Below are positions 32,866 to 42,472 of a DNA stretch of 64,000 nucleotides, piece by piece. Location of the stretch: the NCBI RefSeq assembly GCF_000612725.1, contig NZ_HG964456.1, forward strand, positions 1-64,000, given 5' to 3'. Source of the stretch: Mycolicibacterium austroafricanum (GTDB taxonomy: Bacteria; Actinomycetota; Actinomycetes; Mycobacteriales; Mycobacteriaceae). The first letter of the stretch is position 1. Each line of letters starts with the position of its first letter. The position numbers were made by a program, and so were the translations under genes. The notes under the pieces were generated by a model, which was not told the origin of the DNA, ran no database searches, and saw only the letters and a program-made list of their open reading frames with translations.

Positions 32866-34794
32866 ATGGCGACGTCTGCCGCTCCGCGACGCTGGGTGGT
32901 GCGGGCTGTGTTGCTCGGTGTTGCAACGATTTCGGGCGTTACCGCCGCGGCGATCGGCGCTTTAGCGTTGCCTGAGGTGCTTGCGGTGACCGGGCTGAGC
33001 GATCCGGGGCCCTTCACTACCTACGGGCTGTCGTTCGTGCGCGCCGCCGGAGAGATCGCTGCGGTGGTGGCGATCGGACACTTCTTGTTCGCGGCGTTCC
33101 TCGTGCCGCCGCAGGCCAGTGGAGTGCTCGACGTCGATGGTTACCGGGCGCTTAGGGTGGGCGGTGCCGCTTGTGCGGTATGGGCTGTGTGCGCTGCGCT
33201 GTTGGTGGCGCTGACGGTCTCCGACGTGTCGGGGGTGCCTTTGACCGAGCTGACACCGCTGGACATATGGTCGGCGGCCGACCTCGTTGAAACCAGCGCG
33301 GCGTGGCGCACCACCTCGCTTCTGGCGGCGTTCGTCGCCGTGGCGAGCCTGACGGTGTTGCGGTGGTCGTGGACTCCCGCCCTGTTGGCGGGCGGCCTGG
33401 TGACGTTGATGCCGCTGGCCGTGACGGGGCACTCCTCATCGGGCGGCTCACACGATATCGCGACCAACAGCCTGCTCATTCACGTGTTTGCCGGGGCATT
33501 GTGGGCCGGCGGACTGTTCGCGCTGCTCGGGCACGCACTGCGCCGCGGCGGCCACACCGACGTAGCCGCCCGGCGGTTCTCGGGTCTGGCGCTGTGGTGC
33601 TTCGCGGCGATGGCCGTGAGCGGATTCGTCAACGCGGCGGTCCGGATCGACGTGTCGAACATGCTGGATAGCAGCTACGGGCTCCTCGTCGTGGGGAAGG
33701 TGACGGCGCTGGCCGGGCTCGGTGTGATCGGCTGGCGACAGCGACGGTCGTCGATCGTTGCGCTGCAGCGTGATCCGACGGCGCGCCGACCGCTGCTGCG
33801 GCTCGCACTCACAGAAGCCGCCCTGTTTGGCGTCGCAATTGGAGTGGCGGTCGGGTTGGGTCGCACGCCACCGCCGCCCGCGACGCGCGAACCCCTTCCG
33901 GCCGAGGTTGCGCTTGGCTTCGATCTCGCCGAGCCGCCGACGATCGCCCGGGTGTTCTTCGAATGGCGGTTCGACCTGATCTTCGGCACGGCGGCGGTCG
34001 TCATGGCCGGCATCTACCTTGCTGCGGTGTATCGGCTGTCTCGCCGCGGTTCCCCGTGGTCGACGCGGCGCACTGTGTCGTGGGTGATCGGTTGCCTCGC
34101 TTTGCTGTTCGCCACTTCGTCAGGACTCGGCATGTACATGGCGGCGATGTTCAGCATGCACGCCGTTGCTCAATTGATGCTCACGATAGTGGTGCCGGTG
34201 TTGCTCGTGCAGGGCGCACCGGTGACCCTCGCGCTGAAGGCATTGCGGGCGGCCGATCCTCACGGGGTGCCTGGGCCACGCGAATGGCTTGTCAGCGCGC
34301 TGAATTCATCATTGTTGCGTTTCATCGCTCATCCGTGGACGGCGCTCACGCTTCTGGTGGTGGGCGTCTATGGGCTTTGCTTCGAGGTCGTCTTCGATGC
34401 CGCCGTGAGCGAACACGCCCCACACATGCTGATGATCGGGTACTTCCTGCTCAGTGGTGCACTGTTCTTCACCGCTGTTGGCGGCGTCGAGCCGGTGGTG
34501 CCACGGCCGATGCCCAGGCGGGGCCGGATCGCGATGCTGTTGTTCGCGCTGTCGCAGTTCGTCATTGCTGGGGTCGTGGTGATGAACATGCGTGAGGTTC
34601 TCGGTGGCGCCTTCTACCGCTCCTTGAAACTGAGCTGGCATGCAGACTTGCTGAGCGACCAGCGGTTGGGAGGCCAAGTCATCGCTGCCGGCGGGCTTGT
34701 GGCGGTGCTGGCGGTGATCGCGGTGCAGATCGTGCAGCGCCGCCGCTCGACTGCGATCGAGCAGATGACGACCACGGCTAGCCTCGGCTCATGA
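32866..34794 (+). CDS. CopD-CtaG fusion membrane protein (Rv0102-like)
   Basis: A 642-residue protein with about 15 membrane helices. The first half is CopD-like (TGHSSSGGSHDIATNSLLIHVFAGALWAGGLFAL). The second half is CtaG-like (GMYMAAMFSMHAVAQLMLTIVVPVLLVQGAP and EHAPHMLMIGYFLLSGALFF). Mycobacteria carry such fusions on the chromosome. They are taken to import or route copper, probably to oxidase. Start is ATG 32866 with a GGGGG-rich leader. The DUF305 gene overlaps its stop (ATGA), which ties copper binding and transport together. Confidence 0.9.
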   Translation: MATSAAPRRWVVRAVLLGVATISGVTAAAIGALALPEVLAVTGLSDPGPFTTYGLSFVRAAGEIAAVVAIGHFLFAAFLVPPQASGVLDVDGYRALRVGGAACAVWAVCAALLVALTVSDVSGVPLTELTPLDIWSAADLVETSAAWRTTSLLAAFVAVASLTVLRWSWTPALLAGGLVTLMPLAVTGHSSSGGSHDIATNSLLIHVFAGALWAGGLFALLGHALRRGGHTDVAARRFSGLALWCFAAMAVSGFVNAAVRIDVSNMLDSSYGLLVVGKVTALAGLGVIGWRQRRSSIVALQRDPTARRPLLRLALTEAALFGVAIGVAVGLGRTPPPPATREPLPAEVALGFDLAEPPTIARVFFEWRFDLIFGTAAVVMAGIYLAAVYRLSRRGSPWSTRRTVSWVIGCLALLFATSSGLGMYMAAMFSMHAVAQLMLTIVVPVLLVQGAPVTLALKALRAADPHGVPGPREWLVSALNSSLLRFIAHPWTALTLLVVGVYGLCFEVVFDAAVSEHAPHMLMIGYFLLSGALFFTAVGGVEPVVPRPMPRRGRIAMLLFALSQFVIAGVVVMNMREVLGGAFYRSLKLSWHADLLSDQRLGGQVIAAGGLVAVLAVIAVQIVQRRRSTAIEQMTTTASLGS

Positions 34795-35384
34795 CGAGGT
34801 ACCGCACCGTCGGCATAACGGCCTGCATCGCCCTGGTCCTGGGGCTGAGCGCGTGCAGTGACACCGCCCCCGTATCGCGGCGTGACATCGCCGTCACTCA
34901 CAACGACGCCGATGTCGCCTTTCTCCAGCAGATGATTCCTCACCATGCCCAGGCCATCGGGATGTCCGATCTCCTGGTGACGAAGTCAGACGCCGCCCCA
35001 CAGGTCGCCGCTCAAGCCGTGTCCATCAGCAGCCGGCAGGCATCCGAGATCGAGATGATGCGGGGCTGGCTGGCGCTGTGGGGTGTGGGCCCGGCCGCCG
35101 CGCAGCAGCATCATCCGAACCAGTGCGGCATGGTCTCGTCCGCGGATCTCACGGCGTTGCAGAACGCCGGTGATGCCGCAGCCAACCGCCTGTATCTGGA
35201 ACTGATGATCGCGCACCACGCAGGGGCGATCAAGATGGCGCGTACCGAGGTCGATGCGGGACATAGCCGCTACGCAACCGACTTCGCACAGGGAATCATT
35301 TCCTCGCAGCAACGCGAGATCGACGTGATGCGGTCGATGTCGACCCCCGGCATCGCCGTCGACGAGGCGGCGCCGGCATGTTAG
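34791..35384 (+). CDS. DUF305 lipoprotein
   Basis: A 197-residue lipoprotein (lipobox GLSAC) with two DUF305 repeats carrying the full ligand motifs MIPHHAQAIGMSD and MIAHHAGAIKMARTE. These His/Met patterns suggest copper binding in the periplasm. It is translationally coupled to the CopD-CtaG fusion (ATGA at 34791). Length is usual for the mycobacterial family. Function in copper handling is inferred from context. Confidence 0.9.
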   Translation: MTRYRTVGITACIALVLGLSACSDTAPVSRRDIAVTHNDADVAFLQQMIPHHAQAIGMSDLLVTKSDAAPQVAAQAVSISSRQASEIEMMRGWLALWGVGPAAAQQHHPNQCGMVSSADLTALQNAGDAAANRLYLELMIAHHAGAIKMARTEVDAGHSRYATDFAQGIISSQQREIDVMRSMSTPGIAVDEAAPAC

Positions 35385-35454
35385 CGCCGATGGCGCCATC
35401 CACGTGCCGAGGTGTCGAACCGCTGCGCCCTGGGGCCGCCATCAATCACCGCGG

Positions 35455-36114
35455 CTATCCGTTCAAGGCCTGTTCGACTGCGGTCTTCAAGTCGTCGTAG
35501 CTCCTGAACTCCACTTCGGTTCCGTCGAGGAAGAAGGTCGGTGTGCCCTGGACACCGAGGGCCTTACCGTCAGCCACATCGACATTGACACGATCGAGTG
35601 TGGCGGGGTCGTTGTAGGCAGCGTCGAACGCCGCCATGTCCAGCCCAAGTTCGGCGGCGAACCCGCGGAATCGGGAGTCCGCCGGAGTTTGCTGTTCGCC
35701 CCACTCACTTTGCGTCTCATACATCTTCTTGTACATGGGCTCGAACTTGTCCTGCTGAGCGGCCGCCTCGACCGCACGCGCCGCCCGCTCTGCATTGAAG
35801 TGCGACTGAATGGGGAAGTAGCGGATGACGAAGTTGACGCGGTCCCCGTACTCGGCGCGCAGCTGTTCGACCATCGGGAAGGCCGCGCGGCACGCTTCGC
35901 ATTCGAAGTCGAGGAACTCGACGAAGGTGACATCGCTATTTGGCACGTTGGTGAGGCGGCGACTGTTTTCCCGGACCAGCTGACCGACGTCTCCACCCTG
36001 GGCTTGCGCGGAGCCGGGTGTGTCCTTGTCCTGTGCCGAGAGATAGACGCCAACCCCGATGATCATGGTGATGACCGCGAAGACGGTCAGCAGAATGCGT
36101 GTGAGAGGTGCCAT
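35455..36114 (-). CDS. DsbA-like membrane-anchored thioredoxin-fold protein
   Basis: A 219-residue protein with one N-terminal anchor (ILLTVFAVITMIIGVGVYL) and a DsbA-type domain. The redox motif is CEAC (FLDFECEACRAAFP) and the cis-proline loop is GVQGTPTFFLDG. FVEFLDFECEAC is typical of the actinobacterial DsbA/DsbG-like group, which oxidises or isomerises secreted thiols. It faces the BlaI-type dyad at 36438 on its upstream side, 320 bases away. It could complement CcdA and the TlpA-like protein. Confidence 0.88.
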   Translation of the reverse strand: MAPLTRILLTVFAVITMIIGVGVYLSAQDKDTPGSAQAQGGDVGQLVRENSRRLTNVPNSDVTFVEFLDFECEACRAAFPMVEQLRAEYGDRVNFVIRYFPIQSHFNAERAARAVEAAAQQDKFEPMYKKMYETQSEWGEQQTPADSRFRGFAAELGLDMAAFDAAYNDPATLDRVNVDVADGKALGVQGTPTFFLDGTEVEFRSYDDLKTAVEQALNG

Positions 36115-36517
36115 TCGAATGCGTCCTTCTTGAGTTTCACCGAACGTCTATGATGCGCCGGAGCAGCCGTCTACCGCAGCTCCGACTCGGACCGTGCCCG
36201 CGGTTGAGCATCGCGTGTCCGACTATATACGGAGGAAGACCGTAGATCTGTTATGCCCTCGGTTGGCGGTGCGAGGCTCTGTGGGCGGCGAGGCTCTGGC
36301 CTGCCGGTCTCATTACTCGGTTCTAGTTCTCTTCTGATGATGTCCCCACCCTCCCTGTTTCAAGCAGGCACGCCGTCAACAACCTGTCAGGTCACGACAC
36401 CCAGCCCGTGACGGCACACTTGCCATCCGCGGGCATGTACGTAGGCGGATAGTAGGAGCCGGTGCTTACCCGGCGTGCCGTCGGCCCTGATGTCCGTGGG
36501 GCTGACAAGCTACGCAC
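36115..36517. other. Intergenic with operator
   Basis: No supported gene. It contains the BlaI-type dyad at 36438-36455. Confidence 0.4.
36438..36455 (+). promoter_or_regulatory. BlaI-type operator before serine hydrolase
   Basis: TACGTAGGCGGATAGTAG matches the dyad and lies 62 bases before the GTG start of a beta-lactamase-like gene, the classical kind of BlaI target. Confidence 0.65.
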
Positions 36518-37309
36518 GTGAAAGCCGTCGTCTCCGGACTTGTCGCTATGACCGTCTTGCTATTCGCGCCGACGCCCATGGCCGCCGCTGAGATCGGACA
36601 GCGCGTCGCGCAGGCAGACGCCTATCTCGCCACCCGTCCCGGCGTAGTGGGCTATGTGCTTCGCGACCGGACAACCGGAGAGACTCACCGCAACGAGGTG
36701 GCCAACACGATGATGTGGACCGCATCCACCATCAAGCTGGCGATGGTGGTCGATCTGTTGACTAGGGCACGCGCCGGCCAGATCACCTTGACCCCGGCCG
36801 ACCGCCAACTCATGGCCGACATGATGCACTCATCGGACAGCGGCGCTGCGGATACGCTTTGGGAACGCTATAGCGGACCGGACAACATGGCGTTCAACCG
36901 CAATTTCGCCACGTACGGACTCACTAGCCTGCAACCGCAGCCTGGGTTCAGCAGCACGCACCCGTACTGGGGCTTTCAGAAGGCCACGAGCGAGGACCTC
37001 GACCGGCTGATGAACTACACCCTCACGAGCTTGCCTGCGGCCGAAACCGCGGCCATCGTGTCGGAGATGCAACACCTCGATGCCAACCAACAATGGGGAG
37101 TCTGGGGAGCGGGCGCGGCCATGACTCCCGGCAACAAGAACGGGTGGTCTCAAGAGCAGGGCGGCTGGGTCGTCAATAGCGTCGGTTTCGCCGGCCCTCG
37201 ACAGCGCTACACGTTGGCGATCATGAACTCGCTCAACGGGGAAGGCGGCTACGACGATGGCGTGGAAACGACCACCCGCCTGGCGCGAATCCTGCTTGCC
37301 CCAGCTTAG
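36518..37309 (+). CDS. Class A beta-lactamase-like serine hydrolase
   Basis: A 263-residue exported protein with a signal peptide ending near AAAEI. The nucleophile motif S70-T-I-K73 (TASTIKLAMV) matches class A beta-lactamases and PBPs. The SDN position reads SDS (HSSDSGAADTLW). The KTG motif is not recognisable; the region reads NKNGWSQEQGGW. It may be a penicillin-binding or hydrolase relative with weak or no beta-lactamase activity, as for several mycobacterial lipoproteins. It starts at GTG 36518. Confidence 0.8.
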   Translation: MKAVVSGLVAMTVLLFAPTPMAAAEIGQRVAQADAYLATRPGVVGYVLRDRTTGETHRNEVANTMMWTASTIKLAMVVDLLTRARAGQITLTPADRQLMADMMHSSDSGAADTLWERYSGPDNMAFNRNFATYGLTSLQPQPGFSSTHPYWGFQKATSEDLDRLMNYTLTSLPAAETAAIVSEMQHLDANQQWGVWGAGAAMTPGNKNGWSQEQGGWVVNSVGFAGPRQRYTLAIMNSLNGEGGYDDGVETTTRLARILLAPA

Positions 37310-37331
37310 TCACCACCAGCGGACCTAGGTG

Positions 37332-37661
37332 ATGTCCGAGACGAGGGACGGTCCGGCCGACGGTACGCGGCGGCGGCAAATCGGCGACCTAGTGGTCGAC
37401 GCTGCGGCCCGACAGGTGTACCAGCGAGGAAATTCGTACAGCTCACGCGGACGGAGTTCGCAATTGAGCGGGCACTACCCGACAGTCTGGGCGAACCAGC
37501 GACATGCCGGCGACATCAGAAGCGTCATGGGGGACTTGGCATTCCGGACCTCGGCCTGCATTCGGCGTGCATGTCGCAATCTTCGTCGCGAGCTCGATGG
37601 TGACTCGACCCGTCTGCGCTACCTCCGCACCGTCCGCGTTGGCTGCCGTCTCGTCGGCTGA
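37332..37661 (+). pseudogene. Decayed OmpR-type response-regulator DNA-binding domain
   Basis: Pieces in two frames give a winged-helix effector domain: GDLVVDAAARQVYQRGN and VQLTRTEFAI early, then DIRSVMGDLAF and NLRRELDGDSTRLRYLRTVR at the end. Frameshifts break it and the receiver domain is missing. It probably derives from a lost two-component system. Confidence 0.7.
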
Positions 37662-37716
37662 TGCGGTCACGCGCGAAGGTGACGGCTTGGCGCGCTTGCT
37701 GATTGGGCGATCTCGG

Positions 37717-38488
37717 TCAGCTCTCGATAATCCGTACGACGTACGGTGTCATCCCAGCGTGGCGCACTGGTGAGACTTTGATGGGAACGCCAGTTCGTTG
37801 CGCCTCGATCATCTGTCCTCCGCCCAAGTAGATCGCTTCGTGTTGACTTCCGCCGGGCCCCCAGAACAACAGGTCGCCGCGTTTAGCCTGAGAGGGAGGA
37901 ACCTTTCGGCCGGCGTCGTACTGGTCGCCGGACCATCGCGGCAGCAGCATTCCGACGCCGGCGAAGGCGAACCGCGTAAGGCCTGAACAGTCAAAGCCGA
38001 CGGTGTCCGCTCCCTGGTCGACGCCGCGGGTTGGGCCTGTGAGGCTTCCGCCACCCCAGGAGTAGGGGACACCGATTTGTGTTCCCACTCGGCGGATGAC
38101 GTACTCGATCGCTTGGGGACCATTAACGCGATTTCCGCGCACGCTCGTCGACGGATCTGCGGCAGGACTGACGATTCCCAGGCTGCTGAGGAAGTTGCGA
38201 CCCATATTCATCGCCGTCTGCGTCGCCAAAGTCGTGGCCTGAAGCGATGCGTTCGCGATGGCGACCGGATCACCGGGAGCGCCTGCGCTCGGCAGCTTTG
38301 GAAGGAGGGGGTCCCAGGGACCGGCAGCAGGTTGGGCCGACGCGACCGGTGGCACATGCGAGCAAAAGCAAGATAACGGTCGCGATATCTGCGGGGAGCC
38401 GTCGAGCGAGTCTCGCAATGCGGATGGCCGGGTCGGAACGGTCAGCGCCGGCAGGTGCTTCACCCTTGCCCCGGGCGGGTGATTCCAT
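37717..38488 (-). pseudogene. NlpC/P60 endopeptidase with N-terminal frameshift
   Basis: The mature part (about residues 40-248 of the 37717-38463 frame) is an NlpC/P60 hydrolase with catalytic cysteine in VGFDCSGLTRF and histidine in SQHEAIYLGGGQMIE. Its signal peptide lies in another frame: ATG 38488 starts MESPARGKGEAPAG and then a membrane segment ADIATVILLLLACATG. A one-base shift around 38340-38350 would join ACAT to VASAQPAAGP and give a normal exported enzyme. As written the gene is broken, by mutation or sequencing error. A BlaI-type dyad lies about 90 bases upstream. Confidence 0.75.
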
Positions 38489-38573
38489 GTCTTCTCCTCG
38501 GTGCGCCGCGCGGCGAGCTACTCCCACGCGCCAATAGCGGGCTGGATCGCGAACGTGAGCGCGGCCACACAAA

Positions 38574-38591
38574 TACGTACCTACTACGTAG
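38574..38591 (-). promoter_or_regulatory. BlaI-type operator before NlpC/P60 gene
   Basis: TACGTACCTACTACGTAG, with a further TAC inside the spacer. It lies 86 bases before the ATG at 38488. Confidence 0.6.
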
Positions 38592-39014
38592 GAAAGACAA
38601 CTCACATTAGCCCCGTCAGTAACAGCAGTCACATAATTACAGAGGTGGAATTTGCCGCGCGGTTCGCTTCGGCGCGACCGCTGGACGAAGACCGTTCTAC
38701 GGCCGGGGAAGAATGCGTGCGGGAAGGTTGCCGGCGTCGAAGAGAAGAGCGCCGAATGGACTGCGCAGCAACAGGTGTCAGCGGCGTTGGGCCGGGAGCG
38801 TTGTCGGCTCGGTGTCGAGAACTGCGGTTGCTTAGCGGTTGGCGTCCCCGGCCTTCATGGTTCGCCTCCACCGCGCCGCATTCCTACGCATAGACACATG
38901 CGCATATAACTATGTATTGTGAACTTATGGCGAAAGCGGCGACACTGACGACGGTCACTGCGCCGAACCGCACGGCCCGGCCTACCGGGTTCGCGGACGG
39001 TGACACAGCTCAGG
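38592..39014. other. Intergenic before the broken cyclase gene
   Basis: No clear gene. Around 38898-38924 ACATGCGCATATAACTATGTATTGTG resembles in part the dyad at 23780 (shared ACATGCG and ATGTAT). A 37-codon leaderless-type frame from ATG 38928 ends in QCKC, overlapping the cyclase start. It may be what remains of an ATPase start. Confidence 0.4.
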
Positions 39015-39715
39015 ATGATGATGGCCAATGCAAGTGCTGAAACGACTTTCGAGCATGCCGACACCAGTGGGGCCATCTTTTTCGTCGACATGTCTGGCGA
39101 CACGGCACTCACCGAGATCCACGGCGATCACGTCGCCGCCCAGTTCGCCGAGGACTTCGCAGTCATGGCCAATGTAGCGCTGGGGCCCGGCGACGAGCTG
39201 ACCAAGACGATGGGTGATGCCGTCATGGTCGCCAGTGCGGACGCGCCTGCGGCGCTGGCCTTCCTGCGCCGATTGGGCGTTGCAGCGGGGCTTGCCATGG
39301 GCTTTCCGATGCTTTGTGCGGGGGTCAGCGCCGGAACGGTGGTGAGACGGCGCGGCGACGTCTACGGGACGACTGTGAACGCCGCGGCGAGGTTGGCCGC
39401 ACTCGCCGCACCTGGGCTGATCGTCATCGGTCGCGACGTCGCCGCGGCCGCCGCCCCGATCTCGGCCTTCCCCTCGCAGCACTCGGGCTGGTGAGCATCA
39501 GAAACATGACCAACCCGATGGAACTGTTCGCAGTGGACATCGGCGGGGAACACCAGCAGCACGTCAACCCGGTGTGCCAGCTACATGTCACCGCCGCGTC
39601 CGCCACTGTCACCCGAAGCCGTAACGGCCGAGCCTACCGTCGCTGCTCGACGGATTGCGCCGACCGATTCGACACACGGGCCGGATCTGCAAGCGAGTCT
39701 TCGGTCGCGCAGTAG
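39015..39715 (+). pseudogene. Nucleotidyl cyclase-YHS protein, frameshifted paralogue
   Basis: The first frame gives a class III cyclase domain with the catalytic set still readable (FFVDMSGDTALTE, TKTMGDAVM, GDVYGTTVNAAARL). It then stops at 39494 after PISAFPSQHSGW. The continuation LGLVSIRNMTNPMELFAVDIG and the YHS piece HVNPVCQLHV, YRRCSTDCADRF run in another frame to 39715. A one-base shift near 39470 explains both. The YHS part keeps three cysteines, but YRRC replaces the usual YFC. Unlike the copy at 26340 it has no intact ATPase upstream. Confidence 0.75.
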
Positions 39716-39761
39716 TCACTCTTTGTCACACAACGGTTACGAAACGAATGGAGGGTCCACG

Positions 39762-40385
39762 ATGGCAACGGCAGCACTGGTGTTTTACGGAATATTTATC
39801 GTCTTGGGGTTCGGGTGGCGTAGCTATCGGCAGTGGCGCCGCACCGGGTCCACGGGTATGCGTGGCTTCCATGGACGGCCGGGGTCGTTAGAGTGGCTTG
39901 CCGGTGCCGGCTTCGTGGTGGCGATTGTGGCGGGTGCGCTCGCGCCGATCCTCCAGGTAGCCGGTCTGCTGTCGCCTGTCGTCACGCTCGACGCCCCCTT
40001 ATTTGCGGCGCTCGGGACGGTGGCAGCGGTGGTGGGTATCGCAGCGACATTGTGGGCGCAAGAGTCGATGGGTGACTCGTGGCGCATCGGCGTCGACGCC
40101 GGCGAAACCACCCGACTCGTCGAGGGTGGGATGTTTGGGTGGGTGCGCAACCCCATCTTCACCGCCATGCTGGTATTCGGCGCCGGCGTAGCGCTGATGG
40201 CACCAAATCCATTGGCGCTCATTGGCTTCGTCCTGTTGCTGACGTCGATCGAGCTGCAGGTCCGCTTCGTGGAGGAACCGTATCTGCATCGCACGCACAG
40301 CGAGCGCTACCGCAATTACGCCAGCCGCGTAGGACGCTTCGTTCCGCGCATCGGACGATCACCGGCCGGGGGACCGTCGGCTTGA
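39762..40385 (+). CDS. Isoprenylcysteine methyltransferase-like membrane protein
   Basis: A 207-residue protein with four to five helices and the ICMT/PEMT-type C-terminal signature: MGDSWRIGVD, LVEGGMFGWVRNPIFTAML, and FVEEPYLHRTHSERYRNYASRVGRF. Such bacterial proteins are SAM-dependent methyltransferases of lipids or unknown substrates. Start is ATG 39762 with GGAGGG six bases before. It follows the broken cyclase gene by 46 bases. Confidence 0.78.
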   Translation: MATAALVFYGIFIVLGFGWRSYRQWRRTGSTGMRGFHGRPGSLEWLAGAGFVVAIVAGALAPILQVAGLLSPVVTLDAPLFAALGTVAAVVGIAATLWAQESMGDSWRIGVDAGETTRLVEGGMFGWVRNPIFTAMLVFGAGVALMAPNPLALIGFVLLLTSIELQVRFVEEPYLHRTHSERYRNYASRVGRFVPRIGRSPAGGPSA

Positions 40386-40548
40386 TGGCGCCCATGCCCG
40401 TGAAAGCCACATCGCTGCGCAGTTGTCGACGTGAGCGACCGCACACAACGGTGACCCGCTCCATGTGGAGCGACACGCCCTCGAAGCCCGTTCGTCAGGA
40501 GTCGCGTCCGGCGATCACGACGACACCGACGCAAGAACACCTCGAACG

Positions 40549-41328
40549 ATGAGCCACCCGCACCCGGATAGGTCCGCAGACGACGCCCAACCGCGATGGG
40601 GCGGTGCGGCGCTCCTCCGGCCCGGAGTGCTGGCGTTCGCCGGATCCATCGGCGCCACCGATGCCCACGCCCACCACGCCGTGCAAATCATCACGGCGGC
40701 AACGCCATTGACGGTCACCGATGAGCAGGGGGCGTCACACACGGGCACGAAAGTGGTAGTGCCTACCGACGCGGCCCATCGAATCCGGGCCGGCGCCCAG
40801 GACGGCACAGTGGTGTTCCTGGAGCCCGAATCAGCGCCGGGACGAGCTGCGCACCTACGTGCGATCGACTCCGGATGGGCCATCAGCTCGGCGCTCGCCT
40901 TCACTGCGCACCGACCGCTTGCCACCGTGGTCGCCGAACTGGTCGCACACCTATCACCCGCCACGTTCGAACACGATGTGCCGGCGCGACACTCCTCGGT
41001 CGATCATGCACTGCGGTTGCTGCCAGCTCTTTTAGCAGCCGGCCCCGTGAGGGGTACCGAACTCGCGGCACGGGTGGGCCTCTCGGCGAGCCGCTTCACT
41101 CACCTGTTCACCGCGCAGGTCGGAATCCCGCTGCGGCGCTACGTGTTGTGGTCACGGCTGAGGATTGCGATCACCCTGGTCCAAGGCGGGGACGACCTGA
41201 CTGGCGCCGCGCACGGTGCAGGCTTCGCCGACAGTGCCCACCTCACTCGCACCACCCGCGAGATGTTCGGCCTGCCGCCCTCGGTGCTGAGTCGGCACGT
41301 GTCCTGGGACCTCGACCCCAGCAGCTAG
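40549..41328 (+). CDS. AraC-family transcription regulator
   Basis: A 259-residue protein with an N-terminal cupin-like sensing half containing a histidine cluster (ATDAHAHHAVQIITA). The C-terminal AraC DNA-binding pair of helix-turn-helices reads GTELAARVGLSASRFTHLF and GAAHGAGFADSAHLTRTTREMFG. Start is taken at ATG 40549. It is followed by a sterol-desaturase-like gene 47 bases away, its most likely target. The ligand is unknown. Confidence 0.85.
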   Translation: MSHPHPDRSADDAQPRWGGAALLRPGVLAFAGSIGATDAHAHHAVQIITAATPLTVTDEQGASHTGTKVVVPTDAAHRIRAGAQDGTVVFLEPESAPGRAAHLRAIDSGWAISSALAFTAHRPLATVVAELVAHLSPATFEHDVPARHSSVDHALRLLPALLAAGPVRGTELAARVGLSASRFTHLFTAQVGIPLRRYVLWSRLRIAITLVQGGDDLTGAAHGAGFADSAHLTRTTREMFGLPPSVLSRHVSWDLDPSS

Positions 41329-41375
41329 CCGAATCATTCAAGCCCTGGCCCGGCGGCTACCGCGACGATCAAGGC

Positions 41376-42344
41376 ATGCGTACAACTTCCCCTGCGGCTT
41401 CGCCGTCCACCACCGCGCTCCAGGCAGTGGCCCGCTACGGCTACGTGCCGTCCATGCTGATCGGCCTCAACGGCGCGGGCATCGCCGTGGCCGCCGCGGG
41501 CGCCCCAAAATATTGGCTGGTCGCGATTCTGGCGGTTGCGATCGCCACGGGGTTCCTGGTGGAGCGGATCATTCCGTATGACCCGGAGTGGAACCACGAT
41601 CGAGCCGATGGCACCCGGGACCGCATCCACGTGGCGGTCAACGAAACCCTCATCCTGGCAAGCGTGGCCGCCATCCCGCTGCTGGCCGCCATCGTCCCCG
41701 CGCACCAGTTGTGGCCACACAGTTGGCCATTCGTCGCGCAGGTTCTTACCGCGATCCTGGTCGCCGACTTTGGCATTACCGTGGTACATCTGGCCAGCCA
41801 CAAGGTCGGCGTGCTGTGGCGCTTCCACGCGGTGCACCACAGTGTCACCCGCTTCTACGGCCTCAACGGCCTGATGAAACACCCGCTGCACCAAACCGTG
41901 GAGATGACCGCCGGCGTCGCACCCCTGATCCTGGTCGGGCTGCCCGTCGACGTCGCATCAGCCCTGGCCCTGGCCGTCGCGATTCAACTGCTGCTGCAAC
42001 ACTCCAACGCCGAGTACCGCATCGGCCCCGCCAAGTACGTCCTGGCCCTCAACGAAGGCCACCGATTCCACCACCTCAAGTGGGCCGGCATCGGCGACGT
42101 CAACTTCGGGCTGTTCACCCTGGTGTGGGATCACCTGATGCGGACCTTCTCCTATGACCCCGCAAGACGATTCGATTCCACCCAGCTGGGTATGGCCGCC
42201 AAGCCTGATTACCCCAACGGCTATCTGCGTCAAATGATCTACCCATTCACTCGACGCGGAGGGTGTGCGTCGGAGGCCACCACGACGCCGAACGGCGCCA
42301 CTCAGACGTCGACCCCCGACCCGGTCTCGAAGAATCGCTGCTGA
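41376..42344 (+). CDS. Sterol desaturase/fatty acid hydroxylase-family protein
   Basis: A 322-residue protein with about five membrane segments and the histidine boxes of the di-iron hydroxylase superfamily: HLASHKVG, RFHAVHHSV, and HRFHHLKWAG, with an accessory LQHSNAEYR. It would use O2 to hydroxylate or desaturate a lipid. The substrate is not deducible. Start is ATG 41376 with a weak AAGG. It likely shares regulation with the AraC gene before it. Confidence 0.85.
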   Translation: MRTTSPAASPSTTALQAVARYGYVPSMLIGLNGAGIAVAAAGAPKYWLVAILAVAIATGFLVERIIPYDPEWNHDRADGTRDRIHVAVNETLILASVAAIPLLAAIVPAHQLWPHSWPFVAQVLTAILVADFGITVVHLASHKVGVLWRFHAVHHSVTRFYGLNGLMKHPLHQTVEMTAGVAPLILVGLPVDVASALALAVAIQLLLQHSNAEYRIGPAKYVLALNEGHRFHHLKWAGIGDVNFGLFTLVWDHLMRTFSYDPARRFDSTQLGMAAKPDYPNGYLRQMIYPFTRRGGCASEATTTPNGATQTSTPDPVSKNRC

Positions 42345-42472
42345 CCGGCTCATCGCGTGCGGCGATAAGAAGAAGGCTGCCTCGCTGGCAGCGCCCCGGC
42401 GACGTGCGGTGGCACTGCAGATTCTCCGACTCGGCCCCGTGTTGATCAGGATTGCGCAAGCCCTTCCACGGA

